Source: Flavobacterium caeni
GTDB lineage: Bacteria > Bacteroidota > Bacteroidia > Flavobacteriales > Flavobacteriaceae
Reading direction: 5' to 3'
DNA length: 64,000 nt
Assembly: GCF_900101895.1 (NCBI RefSeq)
Contig: NZ_FMVF01000002.1
Coordinates: forward strand, 254,451-318,450
Below are positions 8,569 to 17,492 of the stretch, piece after piece. Each line of letters opens with the position of its first letter. Position 1 is the first letter of the stretch. Below the pieces are notes generated by a model. It ran no database searches. It had not been told where the DNA came from and saw nothing but the letters and a program-made list of their open reading frames with translations. A program made the position numbers and the translations under genes.

Positions 8569-11058
8569 TTAAAAATCGTTTTGTTCATTATTAAAGAATT
8601 GATCGAGCGCGTTCAAATCCGTAATGTTGACGTTTCGGGCTTTGGAACCCTCAAATGGGCCGACGATGCCGGCGGCTTCCAATTGATCGATCAGTCTTCC
8701 GGCGCGGTTGTAGCCGAGTTTGAGTTTTCTTTGCAGTAAAGAAGCCGAACCCTGCTGCGCCGTCACAATAATCTCGGCAGCTTCCCTAAAGAGCGCGTCT
8801 CTTTCAGAAATGTCGATATCAAGATTGATGCCACTTTCGCCCTCGCCGATGAATTCCGGCAGCAAATACGCATCGGGATATGCCTTTTGCGAACCGATGA
8901 ATTCCGTAATCTTTTCGACCTCAGGCGTATCGACAAAAGCACATTGTACGCGTGTGACATCGTTGCCGTTCGAATACAATAAATCGCCGCGTCCAATGAG
9001 CTGGTCGGCGCCCTGCGTATCGAGAATCGTCCTTGAATCGATTTTTGAAGTCACGCGGAAAGCGATACGCGCCGGGAAGTTGGCCTTGATGATACCCGTA
9101 ATCACATTCACCGACGGTCTTTGCGTAGCGATGATCAAATGGATGCCGATGGCACGTGCCAACTGGGCCAAACGCGCGATCGGCGTCTCGACTTCCTTGC
9201 CCGCGGTCATGATCAAATCGGCAAATTCGTCGACCACCAAAACGATGTACGGCAAAAAGCGGTGTCCGAGTTCGGGGTTGAGTTTGCGGCTGCGGAACTT
9301 TTCGTTGTATTCCTTGATGTTGCGCACCATCGCGTCCTTCAAAAGCGAATAACGGTTGTCCATCTCGACGCACAACGAATTGAGCGTGTTGATGACTTTG
9401 TTGTTGTCGGTGATGATGGCATCGTCGGTATCGGGCAATTTGGCGAGGTAATGGCGTTCGATTTTGTTGAACAGCGTGAGCTCGACCTTTTTCGGATCGA
9501 CGAGTACGAACTTGACCTCGGCCGGATGTTTTTTGTAGAGTAGGGAAGTGAGCACGGCATTGAGCCCGACCGATTTTCCTTGTCCCGTGGCGCCCGCCAT
9601 GAGCAAGTGCGGCATTTTGGCCAAATCGACAACAAACGTTTCGTTCGAAATCGTTTTGCCCAATGCAATCGGCAGTTCCATTTCGGCTTCCTGGAATTTG
9701 GCCGCCCCGATGACCGATTTCATCGAAACCATGGTCGGTTTTTGGTTCGGGACCTCGATACCGATGGTGCCCTTGCCTGGAATCGGTGCAATGATACGGA
9801 TGCCGAGCGCCGAAAGCGAAAGCGCGATGTCGTCTTCCAAACTCTTAATCTTCGAGATGCGGATGCCCGCCTCGGGTACGATTTCATACAATGTCACCGA
9901 TGGGCCAACGGTTGCCTTGATCTGCGCGATGTCGATCTTGTAATTGCGCAACGTCTCGACGATCTTGTTCTTGTTTTCCTCGAGTTCTTCTTGGTTGATC
10001 GTGATGCCGCCGCCGTAATCCTTGAGCATGTCGAGCGTCGGGAATTTGTAGTTCGACAGTTCGAGCGTCGGGTCGAACAAGCCAAAATCGGCCACGAGTT
10101 TTTCGGCGAGGTTTTCGTCTATGGTCGCTTCCTCAGGCGCCTGCTCGATCACGAACGCCTCGTCGTTGGTATGGATGATTTGCGGGGTAGGCGCGGCAAC
10201 AGGCGCGGGCGGGACTACGGCAAGCGGCTGGTCGACAACCGTTTCTTTGGCCGTAGGCTCGAGGTGTATTTCAGACGGGTGTTCGATCGTAGGCTTGAGC
10301 GCGTCCTTGTTGATCTCGAACTGCGAAACAGGTTTTAGTTCGGGTTCGGGCAAATCCTCGTCGTCTTCATCGGTCGGTTCCTTGACTTCGTATTCCTCCA
10401 GGTTGTAAAGCGCATTGTCCTCGGCCACTGGCGCGGTCTTGCGCATAGAAGCGAGGCTTTCTTCCATATCGGCCTTGCTTTTCTCGAAAAACGACTTGAC
10501 CGCATCGGGCGAAATCTTGATCTTGAAAATCAGGTAAATGATGATGCCGAAAATCAGCACGAGCAACGTTCCGGTCTTGCCTAGGTAGTCCTGCAAGAAT
10601 TGGTTCATCTCGAAACCCACCACGCCGCCCAATTCGGGCAACGAATCGGCAAAAAATCCAAACAGCACCGAAATCAGCACCAGCGCGAACAAGTCCCAAA
10701 ACCAAATGCTCTTGAGTTTTTTGAGCGGGATGTCGAGCGCAAGGAAAGCGCCTGTCAGGAAAAACAGTTTGACAAACAAAAACGACGCGGCACCGAACCC
10801 GCGGTACACAAAAAAGTCGGCCAGGTAAGCCCCGAATTTGCCGAGCCAGTTGCCTACTTTTTCATCGCGGTTGCCCATGGCCTCGATGGCGCTTTGGTCC
10901 TGCTGTCCGTAAACGAAGAACGAAATGAAGGCCACCAGCAACGCAATCGAAAACAACACGAGCAAGCTGCCGAGCAACATTTTGTGCTGGCGCGTGAACC
11001 TTGGTGCTTTCTTGGGTTGGTCGGATGTAGGCGCGCTGTCTTTCTTTGTCTTTGCCAT
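8569..11058 (-). CDS. ftsK: FtsK/SpoIIIE DNA translocase
   Basis: 829 residues. About four transmembrane helices occupy residues 25-180, anchoring the protein at the septum. An acidic and proline-rich linker (about 200-310) follows. The RecA-like motor has Walker A GATGQGKS near residue 490 and Walker B VVDEFADLI near 607. The C-terminal gamma winged helix (about 766-829, RKLKLGYNRAGRLIDQLE) normally reads chromosome-polarity sequences. Role: pumping the terminus region through the closing septum and activating XerCD. The linker is short compared with E. coli FtsK, typical of Bacteroidota. The lolA start follows the stop by 1 nt. Confidence 0.97.
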   Translation of the reverse strand: MAKTKKDSAPTSDQPKKAPRFTRQHKMLLGSLLVLFSIALLVAFISFFVYGQQDQSAIEAMGNRDEKVGNWLGKFGAYLADFFVYRGFGAASFLFVKLFFLTGAFLALDIPLKKLKSIWFWDLFALVLISVLFGFFADSLPELGGVVGFEMNQFLQDYLGKTGTLLVLIFGIIIYLIFKIKISPDAVKSFFEKSKADMEESLASMRKTAPVAEDNALYNLEEYEVKEPTDEDDEDLPEPELKPVSQFEINKDALKPTIEHPSEIHLEPTAKETVVDQPLAVVPPAPVAAPTPQIIHTNDEAFVIEQAPEEATIDENLAEKLVADFGLFDPTLELSNYKFPTLDMLKDYGGGITINQEELEENKNKIVETLRNYKIDIAQIKATVGPSVTLYEIVPEAGIRISKIKSLEDDIALSLSALGIRIIAPIPGKGTIGIEVPNQKPTMVSMKSVIGAAKFQEAEMELPIALGKTISNETFVVDLAKMPHLLMAGATGQGKSVGLNAVLTSLLYKKHPAEVKFVLVDPKKVELTLFNKIERHYLAKLPDTDDAIITDNNKVINTLNSLCVEMDNRYSLLKDAMVRNIKEYNEKFRSRKLNPELGHRFLPYIVLVVDEFADLIMTAGKEVETPIARLAQLARAIGIHLIIATQRPSVNVITGIIKANFPARIAFRVTSKIDSRTILDTQGADQLIGRGDLLYSNGNDVTRVQCAFVDTPEVEKITEFIGSQKAYPDAYLLPEFIGEGESGINLDIDISERDALFREAAEIIVTAQQGSASLLQRKLKLGYNRAGRLIDQLEAAGIVGPFEGSKARNVNITDLNALDQFFNNEQNDF

Positions 11059-11103
11059 AGATGAAATGATTGCTATAAAAATAGGGAATAAATCAAATGC
11101 GTC

Positions 11104-11478
11104 TTACAAAATTTTGGGAACATAAATGATGGCGCCGATTGCCATGGCGGTCAGCGCGGCAAAGAATACCGCACCGGCGGCGATGTCTTTGATGAACCCG
11201 ATTTTTTCATGGAATTTCGGGTGTACAAAATCGGCGATTTTCTCGACCGCGGTGTTCAATCCTTCGATTGAAAGCACCAGCCCGATGGCCAACGTTTGGA
11301 ACATCCATTCGGTGGCCGAGATGTCAAAATAGAAGCCCGCCGCCGTGACCAACACGCCAATGGCCGCCTGGACCATCACGCTGTGTTCGGTGGTGAGCAA
11401 TTTGACGGCGCCACGCAAGGCGAATCCCATGCTTTTGAGCCTGCCGGTAAAAAAAGTATTGTCTTTTTCGAATTCCAT
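11104..11478 (-). CDS. dgkA: Diacylglycerol/undecaprenol kinase, DgkA family
   Basis: 124-residue membrane protein with three transmembrane helices and the signature EGLNTAVEKIADF, containing the catalytic glutamates of small integral-membrane lipid kinases. It phosphorylates diacylglycerol or undecaprenol at the inner membrane. The ATG at 11478 overlaps the tpx stop as TGATG, favouring this start over the GTG at 11481. It is unrelated in fold to the soluble lipid kinase encoded at 61.0 kb, so the window encodes two distinct diacylglycerol-kinase types. Confidence 0.93.
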   Translation of the reverse strand: MEFEKDNTFFTGRLKSMGFALRGAVKLLTTEHSVMVQAAIGVLVTAAGFYFDISATEWMFQTLAIGLVLSIEGLNTAVEKIADFVHPKFHEKIGFIKDIAAGAVFFAALTAMAIGAIIYVPKIL

Positions 11479-11975
11479 CACAAAGCGGCCAGCGCCGTGT
11501 CGTAGTTGGGCTCGTCGGCGATTTCGGGAACTTGTTGCGTGTATACCACGGTACCTTGTTCGTTGATGATCACCACGGCACGCGAATGCAATCCTTCGAG
11601 CTTGCCGTCGGTGATTTCGAGTCCGTAGTCCTGGCCGAATTTTCCGGTCTTGAAATCAGAGGCCGGGACCACGTTGTCGAGTCCTTCGGCGCCACAAAAA
11701 CGCTTCATCGCAAAAGGCAAATCGCGCGCCACACACAACACCGTGGTGTTTTCGAGCCCGCTGGCTTTTTCGTTGAATTTGCGTGTCGAGGCCGCACATG
11801 TAGGCGTGTCGATGCTCGGGAAAATATTGAGGATTACGCGTTGCCCCGCCAAATCGGCGAGCGATACGGTAGAAAGGTCGGTTTTGACCAGGTTGAATTC
11901 GGGTGCTTTGGATCCGACGGCCGGCAATTGGCCGCTGGTTTGGGTAGGATTACCTCCTAGGGTGATGGTTGCCAT
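11478..11975 (-). CDS. tpx: Thiol peroxidase Tpx
   Basis: 165 residues, the usual Tpx length. Peroxidatic cysteine C60 is in FPSIDTPTC and resolving cysteine C94 is in KRFCGAEG; the 34-residue spacing is typical of atypical 2-Cys Tpx enzymes. It reduces hydrogen peroxide and alkyl hydroperoxides using thioredoxin. It starts the minus-strand string tpx-dgkA-ftsK-lolA-lptF/G-ribB, and its stop codon overlaps the dgkA start. A thioredoxin/peroxiredoxin operon follows at 12.4-13.7 kb on the same strand. Confidence 0.96.
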   Translation of the reverse strand: MATITLGGNPTQTSGQLPAVGSKAPEFNLVKTDLSTVSLADLAGQRVILNIFPSIDTPTCAASTRKFNEKASGLENTTVLCVARDLPFAMKRFCGAEGLDNVVPASDFKTGKFGQDYGLEITDGKLEGLHSRAVVIINEQGTVVYTQQVPEIADEPNYDTALAAL

Positions 11976-12009
11976 AATTTTGGTTTAAGCCCCAAAAGTA
12001 GCAATTTTA

Positions 12010-12034
12010 GTCGAAAGTCAAAAGTCAAAAGTCG
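12010..12034. repeat. Heptamer tandem repeat (AAAGTCA)
   Basis: Three near-identical 7-bp units (AAAGTCA, AAAGTCA, AAAGTCG) lie about 35 bp upstream of the tpx start codon. Confidence 0.75.
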
Positions 12035-12240
12035 AACGAAAAAGGTGACCTCAATTTGATTGGAATTCGATACGGTCGCGTGACCCCGTTACGCTTCGGG
12101 GGATAGCAAGTGCCGTATGGTCAACAGCGATCCTCACCCAAATAGCTATCGGGAGCCAAAAAGAAATGCTTACTTGACAGAATGGTGCGGGGCAGTTATC
12201 GGATGGTTGCGTCATCTGCTAGGCCTTTCGGACCAACTAT

Positions 12241-12375
12241 TAAAGTTTAACAAAATGTACAGAAAATCTGTAGTGCAGTCTCGATTTTATTTCGTTGGGG
12301 TATACTTCCAATGCCCCCTTCCCTAGAGCTAAGTTACGTTTTCCATCGATTATCACATTACAGAAAAACCGTAAA
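12241..12375 (+). repeat. TACAG repeat family, copy A
   Basis: It begins with TAAAGTTTAACAAAATG, then the palindrome TACAGAAAATCTGTA (12258-12272). The middle has a TTGGGGTATAC...CCCCCTTCCCT block, and it ends with TTACAGAAAAACCGTAA (12359-12375). The same order of blocks recurs at 23.4-23.9 kb (three copies, opposite strand) and at 47.5 kb. Confidence 0.65.
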
Positions 12376-12396
12376 TTTCATTGGCGCTGGCCAGCA

Positions 12397-12430
12397 ACAA
12401 AAAAAGCCCCTGGGTTTCCAAGGGCTTAAT
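12397..12430 (-). terminator. Rho-independent terminator of the thioredoxin/peroxiredoxin operon
   Basis: Read on the minus strand, AAGCCCTTGG and CAGGGGCTT form a stem followed by a run of seven T. It lies 17 bp after the last gene of the operon. Confidence 0.85.
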
Positions 12431-12446
12431 AATGGTGACAGCTGGG

Positions 12447-12704
12447 CTATTGGTCTATCGACCCCAGCACACGCTGCATGAACGCATTGAGCGCTTCTTT
12501 TTTTTCGGTGCCCGATTGCATCATCTTGTGCACTTCGAGCGCGCCGTACATGTTCGAGATCAGTTCGCCAATCACGTCGAGTTCTTCGTCTTTGAGCGAC
12601 GGGACTTCGGTGAGCGCTTCCAAGACTTCGATGGTTTCGATCAAATAATCCTGGTCGTTGTCCTCGATGAATTGCGTAAGGTGTTTGATGACGGGCAGCT
12701 TCAT
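12447..12704 (-). CDS. Small conserved protein of the thioredoxin operon (DUF6952-like)
   Basis: 85 residues, acidic and predicted all-helical, with no signal peptide or cysteines. I recall such proteins as a flavobacterial family (DUF6952) encoded directly after a thioredoxin and a peroxiredoxin, as here. The ATG overlaps the thioredoxin stop by 4 nt (ATGA), so the two are translationally coupled. The function is unknown; a role as partner or regulator of the neighbouring thioredoxin is inferred from position only. Confidence 0.8.
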   Translation of the reverse strand: MKLPVIKHLTQFIEDNDQDYLIETIEVLEALTEVPSLKDEELDVIGELISNMYGALEVHKMMQSGTEKKEALNAFMQRVLGSIDQ

Positions 12705-13009
12705 ACGATTTCGGCTACCAGTTCGTTCAACACTTCGGCTTTGTTGGTCTGCGTCTGGTTTTTCAACACGCCGCCCACGAAAGTCGCGAACGTAGGCAAG
12801 TTGGAAACGTTCGCCAGTTTACGCGATTCGGGAAACTGCTCGGCATCGACAATCGCAAACGCGACGTTTTCGTTCTCGGAGGCCAGTTTCTTGAATTTGG
12901 GTTTCATGATCCGACAGTTGCCGCACCACGACGCCGAGTATTGCACGACTACTTTTTCGTTGTTCTGGACGAGTTGCGCGAGGCTGTCGTCTGTGAGTTC
13001 AATCAGCAT
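12701..13009 (-). CDS. Thioredoxin-family protein (WCGNC)
   Basis: 102 residues, a single thioredoxin fold without signal peptide, so cytoplasmic. The active site is WCGNC (C29, C32) instead of the classical WCGPC; the cis-proline region NLPTFATF is present. It most likely reduces the 2-Cys peroxiredoxin encoded 26 bp upstream. Order in the operon: peroxiredoxin, this thioredoxin, small DUF6952-like protein. The changed dipeptide between the cysteines should shift the redox potential from that of housekeeping thioredoxin. Confidence 0.92.
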   Translation of the reverse strand: MLIELTDDSLAQLVQNNEKVVVQYSASWCGNCRIMKPKFKKLASENENVAFAIVDAEQFPESRKLANVSNLPTFATFVGGVLKNQTQTNKAEVLNELVAEIV

Positions 13010-13035
13010 GAATAAAAAATAACAATAAACAATAA

Positions 13036-13671
13036 TTAATTATTCAGGTAATTCGCAACGCCTTCACGTGTCGCAAACATCGCCTCTTTTCCTTCTTCCC
13101 AGTTCGCCGGGCACACTTCGCCTTTGGTTTGAACGTGCGTGTAAGCGTCGATGAGTCGCAGGTATTCGTTCACGTTGCGGCCCAACGGCATGTCGTTGAC
13201 GCTTTCGTGGAAAATCTTGCCTGTTTCGTCGATCAGGTAGGTGGCGCGGTAGGTGACGTTCGAACCTTCTACGATCATCGAGTCGGTGTCTTCATTGTAC
13301 GAAGTCGATTCGATATCGAGGATGCCCAAGATGTTCGACAGGTTTCGGTTCGTATCGGCCAAAAGCGGGTAGGTCACGCCTTCGATACCGCCGTTGTTTT
13401 TTGGTGTGTTGAGCCAAGCAAAATGCACTTCGTTGGTGTCGCATGACGCGCCGATAACGATGGTGTTTCTGTTGTTGAACTCTGGAAGCGCCGCTTGGAA
13501 CGCGTGCAATTCGGTCGGACAAACAAAAGTGAAATCTTTCGGATACCAGAACAGCAATACTTTTTTGTTGTTGTTTACGGCTTCCTCAAAGATGTTGATT
13601 TTCAGGTTGTCGCCCATTTCAGAGATGGCGTCTACGGCAATGCTTGGGAATTTTTTACCTACTAATGACAT
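13036..13671 (-). CDS. Typical 2-Cys peroxiredoxin (AhpC/Prx1 type)
   Basis: 211 residues. The peroxidatic cysteine C51 is in FTFVCPTE and the resolving cysteine near residue 187 is in GEVCPANW, giving the typical dimeric 2-Cys arrangement. It reduces peroxides in the cytoplasm, with the downstream thioredoxin as likely electron donor. It is first in its operon. A TATTTTTG -7-like element (minus strand, 13703-13710) lies upstream, with a TTG 25 nt further up, longer than the usual spacing. Confidence 0.95.
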   Translation of the reverse strand: MSLVGKKFPSIAVDAISEMGDNLKINIFEEAVNNNKKVLLFWYPKDFTFVCPTELHAFQAALPEFNNRNTIVIGASCDTNEVHFAWLNTPKNNGGIEGVTYPLLADTNRNLSNILGILDIESTSYNEDTDSMIVEGSNVTYRATYLIDETGKIFHESVNDMPLGRNVNEYLRLIDAYTHVQTKGEVCPANWEEGKEAMFATREGVANYLNN

Positions 13672-13927
13672 AATTTTATATGGTTTTTAAATTTTGATGT
13701 TGCAAAAATAGGCCGAACCAGTGGCTCTCGACCATCAAAAATGATTATAAAACACAATTGCAAAATAGGGTTTTGTTATTTTTAGGCTTCGGTTACGAAA
13801 TCCGCATTTTGCGTGTTGACCGATTGTAGGATTGACAGCGAATCGATTTTAAAATTCCGTATCCCGTATTTTTTATTTTTGCTTTTTTATATTTGTTTTG
13901 CCGACAGGCCACACCAAACCCACATTT

Positions 13928-15598
13928 ATGAGCTTATTCCGAACAAAACCCCTGACGACCATTCTACAACAAGGCGGCGATGGCGAATCGCATGGCGCAC
14001 TCCACAAGGTGCTCAACGTGCGCGATTTGACCTTTTTCGGGATTGCGGCCATCATCGGGGGCGGTACCTTCAGCGCCATAGGACAGGCGTGTTATTCGGG
14101 CGGCCCGGGTGTGACGTTGTTGTACATCATTTGTGGTGTCGCCTGCGGATTTACGGCCATGTGCTACGCCGAGTTCGCTTCGCGCGTCCCTGTTTCGGGC
14201 AGCGCGTATACCTATGCCTACGTGTCTTTCGGCGAGTTGTTCGCCTGGATCATCGGCTGGGCGCTCATCATGGAGTATTCGATAGGCAACATCTACATCG
14301 CCTTTTCGTGGAGCGGTTATTTTACGAATTTGCTCGAAGCCTTCCACATCCATTTGCCCGATTGGCTCACGATCAACTACCGCGCCGCGCACCAGGCTTT
14401 TCTCGATGGGGCCAAAGGTGAGGGCATGCAGGCATGGACCACCGCACCGCAAATCGGTTCGCTCAAGGTGATTTTCGATTTGCCCGCCGTTTTGATCAAC
14501 GTACTGATTACCTACCTTGTTTACCGTGGTACCAAGGAGTCGCGCAATTTCAGCAACGCAATGGTTTACATCAAGCTGGCGATTATTGTATTGGTGATCC
14601 TTGTCGGGGCCATGTATGTAGACATCAACAACTGGACGCCGTTCATGCCCAATGGGTTCGGCGGCGTGATGGGTGGTGTTTCGGCGGTATTTTTTGCCTA
14701 CATCGGATTCGACGCCGTATCCACGCTGGCCGAAGAGTGCAAGAACCCGCAACGCGATCTCCCGCGCGGCATGATCTATTCGCTGGTGGTATGTACGGTG
14801 GTTTACATCATCCTGGCGTTGGTGTTGACGGGTATGGTGTCGTACCAATACCTGGGCGTCAGCGACCCGCTGGCCGAGATTTTTGCGCTCAAAGGTGTCA
14901 AGTGGATGTTGTTCATCGTTTCGATCGCCGCCGTCGTGGCCATGACGAGCGTACTTTTGGTGTTCCAGATGGGCCAGCCGCGTATTTGGATGACGATGAG
15001 CCGCGATGGGTTGATGCCCAAGCAGTTTTCGCAAATCCATCCCAAATACAAGACCCCGGGTTTCGCGACCATCGTAACGGGATTCGTGGTCGGGTTGCCG
15101 ATCTTTTTCACCGACGAAAACTTCGTGCTCGATTTTACGAGTATCGGTACCTTGTTCGCATTCGTATTGGTGTGTGGCGGCGTGTTGCTGCTTTCGCCGC
15201 AAAGCCCCGAAGAAGTAGCCGAGGGCAAAACCAAAGGCAAGTTCCGCATCCCTTATGTCAACGGCAAGTATATTTTTCCGCTGCTCGTAGCTGGTTCGGG
15301 CGGACTCATTGCGTTGTTGTTTCCCGATTTCTTCATTTCGGCCTTCGACTATTCCGAAGGCAACCGCGCCGCGAGCATTCCGATGACGCTGTTTTTTGTG
15401 CTGTGTACCGTCATGTCGGTATTGGCGCACCTCAAGAACCTGTCGCTGATCCCGCTTTTGGGATTGGTTTCGTGCTGCTACTTGCTTACGGGAATGGCCG
15501 CTTCGAACTGGATGTGGTTTGGGGTTTGGCTCCTGATAGGGCTCGTGATTTACTTTGGATTCAGCCGAAAAAACAGCAAACTCAACACCGAAAACTAA
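13928..15598 (+). CDS. APC-superfamily cationic amino-acid permease
   Basis: 556 residues with 12 or more transmembrane helices. The first helix carries the APC motif FFGIAAIIGGGTFSAIG, where the unwound glycine-rich stretch binds the substrate backbone. EFASRVPVSGSAYTYAY in helix 3 and FFAYIGFDAVSTLAEE are typical of the CAT/YfnA branch, so import of a basic or neutral amino acid is likely; the exact substrate cannot be read. I use the ATG at 13928; the longer frame from 13898 adds ten unconserved residues. A TATATTTG -7-like element lies at 13888-13895. It is convergent with the LRR gene, 10 bp between stops. Confidence 0.93.
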   Translation: MSLFRTKPLTTILQQGGDGESHGALHKVLNVRDLTFFGIAAIIGGGTFSAIGQACYSGGPGVTLLYIICGVACGFTAMCYAEFASRVPVSGSAYTYAYVSFGELFAWIIGWALIMEYSIGNIYIAFSWSGYFTNLLEAFHIHLPDWLTINYRAAHQAFLDGAKGEGMQAWTTAPQIGSLKVIFDLPAVLINVLITYLVYRGTKESRNFSNAMVYIKLAIIVLVILVGAMYVDINNWTPFMPNGFGGVMGGVSAVFFAYIGFDAVSTLAEECKNPQRDLPRGMIYSLVVCTVVYIILALVLTGMVSYQYLGVSDPLAEIFALKGVKWMLFIVSIAAVVAMTSVLLVFQMGQPRIWMTMSRDGLMPKQFSQIHPKYKTPGFATIVTGFVVGLPIFFTDENFVLDFTSIGTLFAFVLVCGGVLLLSPQSPEEVAEGKTKGKFRIPYVNGKYIFPLLVAGSGGLIALLFPDFFISAFDYSEGNRAASIPMTLFFVLCTVMSVLAHLKNLSLIPLLGLVSCCYLLTGMAASNWMWFGVWLLIGLVIYFGFSRKNSKLNTEN

Positions 15599-15608
15599 AG
15601 ACTACGGG

Positions 15609-17489
15609 TCATTGCTTGACGATCTTATACGTCGATTCTTGCGTGGCCGTACGCACCGAGATGAAATAAAGCCCTCTGGCCCAGTTCGATACATCGATCG
15701 TGGTTGCCCCGACGTGATCCAATCGTTTTATTTCTTGCCCCAATCCGTTAAAAACGATTACGGAACATTCGTTTTCCCATAAATCGATATGCAAAACGTT
15801 CGTGGCCGGGTTAGGGTAAATCGAAACGTCTTCCCACGATGCCGATTCGGTTGTTAAAATCGAGCAATCCTCAGGACAATCGGTCACATACGTCACGCCA
15901 TCGAGCGCCACGCCCCAGTTGATGAAATTGTATTCGCCCTCGTCGTGACACACGGTTTCAAGTAGAGGGCAATCATTCAAAATAATAGGCGACAGCGGTG
16001 GCGGTGTTTGCGGGAAAAGTCCGTCCGTGGTGACAATGCCGTTCCTGCTCGAAAAATAGGTCAGGTTGGGCAAATCGTATCCGTCAAAATACGTCAGTCC
16101 CGTCCCGCAAAAATTGAGCGTCGTGACCGGAACCTCCCAAAAACGGGCAAATGACAAATTCGCCAATCCCGTAAAGTCTATTTGGGTGATAGGCTCGCGT
16201 ACGACCTGAAAATTTTCAAGCGCGGCAAGTTCCGATAAATTGACGGTGGTCACCTGATTGTCTGTAAAGTTCAAGTGCGTCAACCGTTCAAGCCCATAGC
16301 CGCCAAAACTTGTCAGCGGATTGGCGCCTATGCCGAATCCCCAAAGGTTTTCAAAATGTTCCAATCCGCCAAGGCTTGAGATGTTTCCTGCGCTTATTTG
16401 TAACGTAATGATCTGTTTGGCCTCGTCGACATCGATTTCACCATCGTTGTTCAAATCGGCGTCGCCGTCGGTGTAAAAGTTGCCTTCGAAGTGTGCACAA
16501 TCCTGGGAAATCAGGTACTGTTTGAAATTAGGATCGGTAAAAACAATGAAGGCGGGCAACGGACAATCGGTGACGATCGATACCAAGGGTTGGCTTTCCA
16601 AAACCGTTTGCATGACCGACACTTCGGCGTCGTCGCAACATACGGTTTCGAGCGCAGGCAAGTTCGAAAAGTCGAATGAATTGATCGGGAACGGGACCGG
16701 CGGCTGTTCAAAGGTAAGCGGCGAATCGACATTGTTTCGGATCTTGATCGATTGCAACGCCGGATTGTCCGAACAGTACAAGACCTCGACCGCCGTTTGG
16801 TTCAAATCGAGCTGGGTGAGTTGGTTGAGTGCGCAAGAGACGGTTTTCAAGGCAGGGTTGTTCCCAAATACCAACGACGTCAGCGCATTGGTGTTGCAGT
16901 TTAAGGTTCTTAACGCGGTAAGCCCTGCGGGAACCAGCGTTTCGATTTGGTTTTGGTCGCACAACAAAACCTCGAGCGCGGGCAAATTCTGGACGGCCAG
17001 CGCGGTCAGTTCGTTTTGTGAACAATCGAGGTAGGCCAGGTTCGGCAGCTCTGGCAACATGAGCGCCGTCATCGGATTGTGGCTGCACGCCAAATGATCC
17101 AGATGCGGTAAGTCGGGGAGCTCCAATTCAACAAGCGCATTGTCCGAAAGGTTAAGCTTGCGCAAATTGGTGAAAAATTCGAGCCCCGCGATGTCGGCAA
17201 TCGGCAAGGCATCGGTGGTGCGTTGCGAATGGCCTCCGCCTGCGGGGCGCAAAGGTGGCGGCGGGGTATAAAACAAACGGTACACCGCGAGCGCCTCGCT
17301 TTGTTCGATTTCGCCATTGTCGTTCGCATCGATCTTGATCGACTGGTTTTCGGCGTCCTTGGCGATGTCGTTGGTGACATCGGCCTCGAGCAACCGTGTC
17401 TTGAAATTCACATCGGGAATGACAATGATTTGTGCGTGGGTCGCTCCGCAAAGGAACAACACCCACAAAAGGCTAAGCCGGTGCGTCAT
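15609..17489 (-). CDS. Leucine-rich-repeat protein secreted by the type IX system (type A sorting domain)
   Basis: 626 residues: a signal peptide (about 1-19, ending THAQ), an EF-hand-like segment (DANDNGEIEQSEA), two blocks of leucine-rich repeats (about 100-300 and 370-500; NLRKLNLSDNALVEL pattern), a second EF-hand-like element (DLNNDGEIDVDEAK), and a C-terminal Por-secretion domain from about 545 (SIYPNPATNVLHI to YKIVKQ). T9SS exports such proteins and attaches them to the cell surface or releases them. The LRR surface suggests protein or glycan binding. It starts 3 bp after the stop of the gene at 17493, so the two are co-transcribed. Confidence 0.92.
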   Translation of the reverse strand: MTHRLSLLWVLFLCGATHAQIIVIPDVNFKTRLLEADVTNDIAKDAENQSIKIDANDNGEIEQSEALAVYRLFYTPPPPLRPAGGGHSQRTTDALPIADIAGLEFFTNLRKLNLSDNALVELELPDLPHLDHLACSHNPMTALMLPELPNLAYLDCSQNELTALAVQNLPALEVLLCDQNQIETLVPAGLTALRTLNCNTNALTSLVFGNNPALKTVSCALNQLTQLDLNQTAVEVLYCSDNPALQSIKIRNNVDSPLTFEQPPVPFPINSFDFSNLPALETVCCDDAEVSVMQTVLESQPLVSIVTDCPLPAFIVFTDPNFKQYLISQDCAHFEGNFYTDGDADLNNDGEIDVDEAKQIITLQISAGNISSLGGLEHFENLWGFGIGANPLTSFGGYGLERLTHLNFTDNQVTTVNLSELAALENFQVVREPITQIDFTGLANLSFARFWEVPVTTLNFCGTGLTYFDGYDLPNLTYFSSRNGIVTTDGLFPQTPPPLSPIILNDCPLLETVCHDEGEYNFINWGVALDGVTYVTDCPEDCSILTTESASWEDVSIYPNPATNVLHIDLWENECSVIVFNGLGQEIKRLDHVGATTIDVSNWARGLYFISVRTATQESTYKIVKQ

Positions 17490-17492
17490 GGT

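Larger units (their letters stand above)
11976..12446. other. Gene-free stretch between two redox operons
   Basis: 471 bp without a convincing gene. It holds a heptamer repeat next to tpx (about 12010-12034), a hairpin CCCCG-N8-CGGGG near 12083-12100, one copy of the TACAG repeat family (12241-12375) and a minus-strand terminator (12397-12430). A 69-codon open frame at 12117-12326 has no family features and runs into the repeat, so I do not call it. Confidence 0.7.

Noticed and set aside
12117..12326. 69-codon open frame on the plus strand
   Set aside because: No family features, no start context, and it runs into the TACAG repeat; treated as non-coding.
13964..15430. 488-codon open frame antisense to the amino-acid permease
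   Set aside because: Composition is typical of a shadow frame (rich in His, Arg and Gln); the permease is unambiguous.
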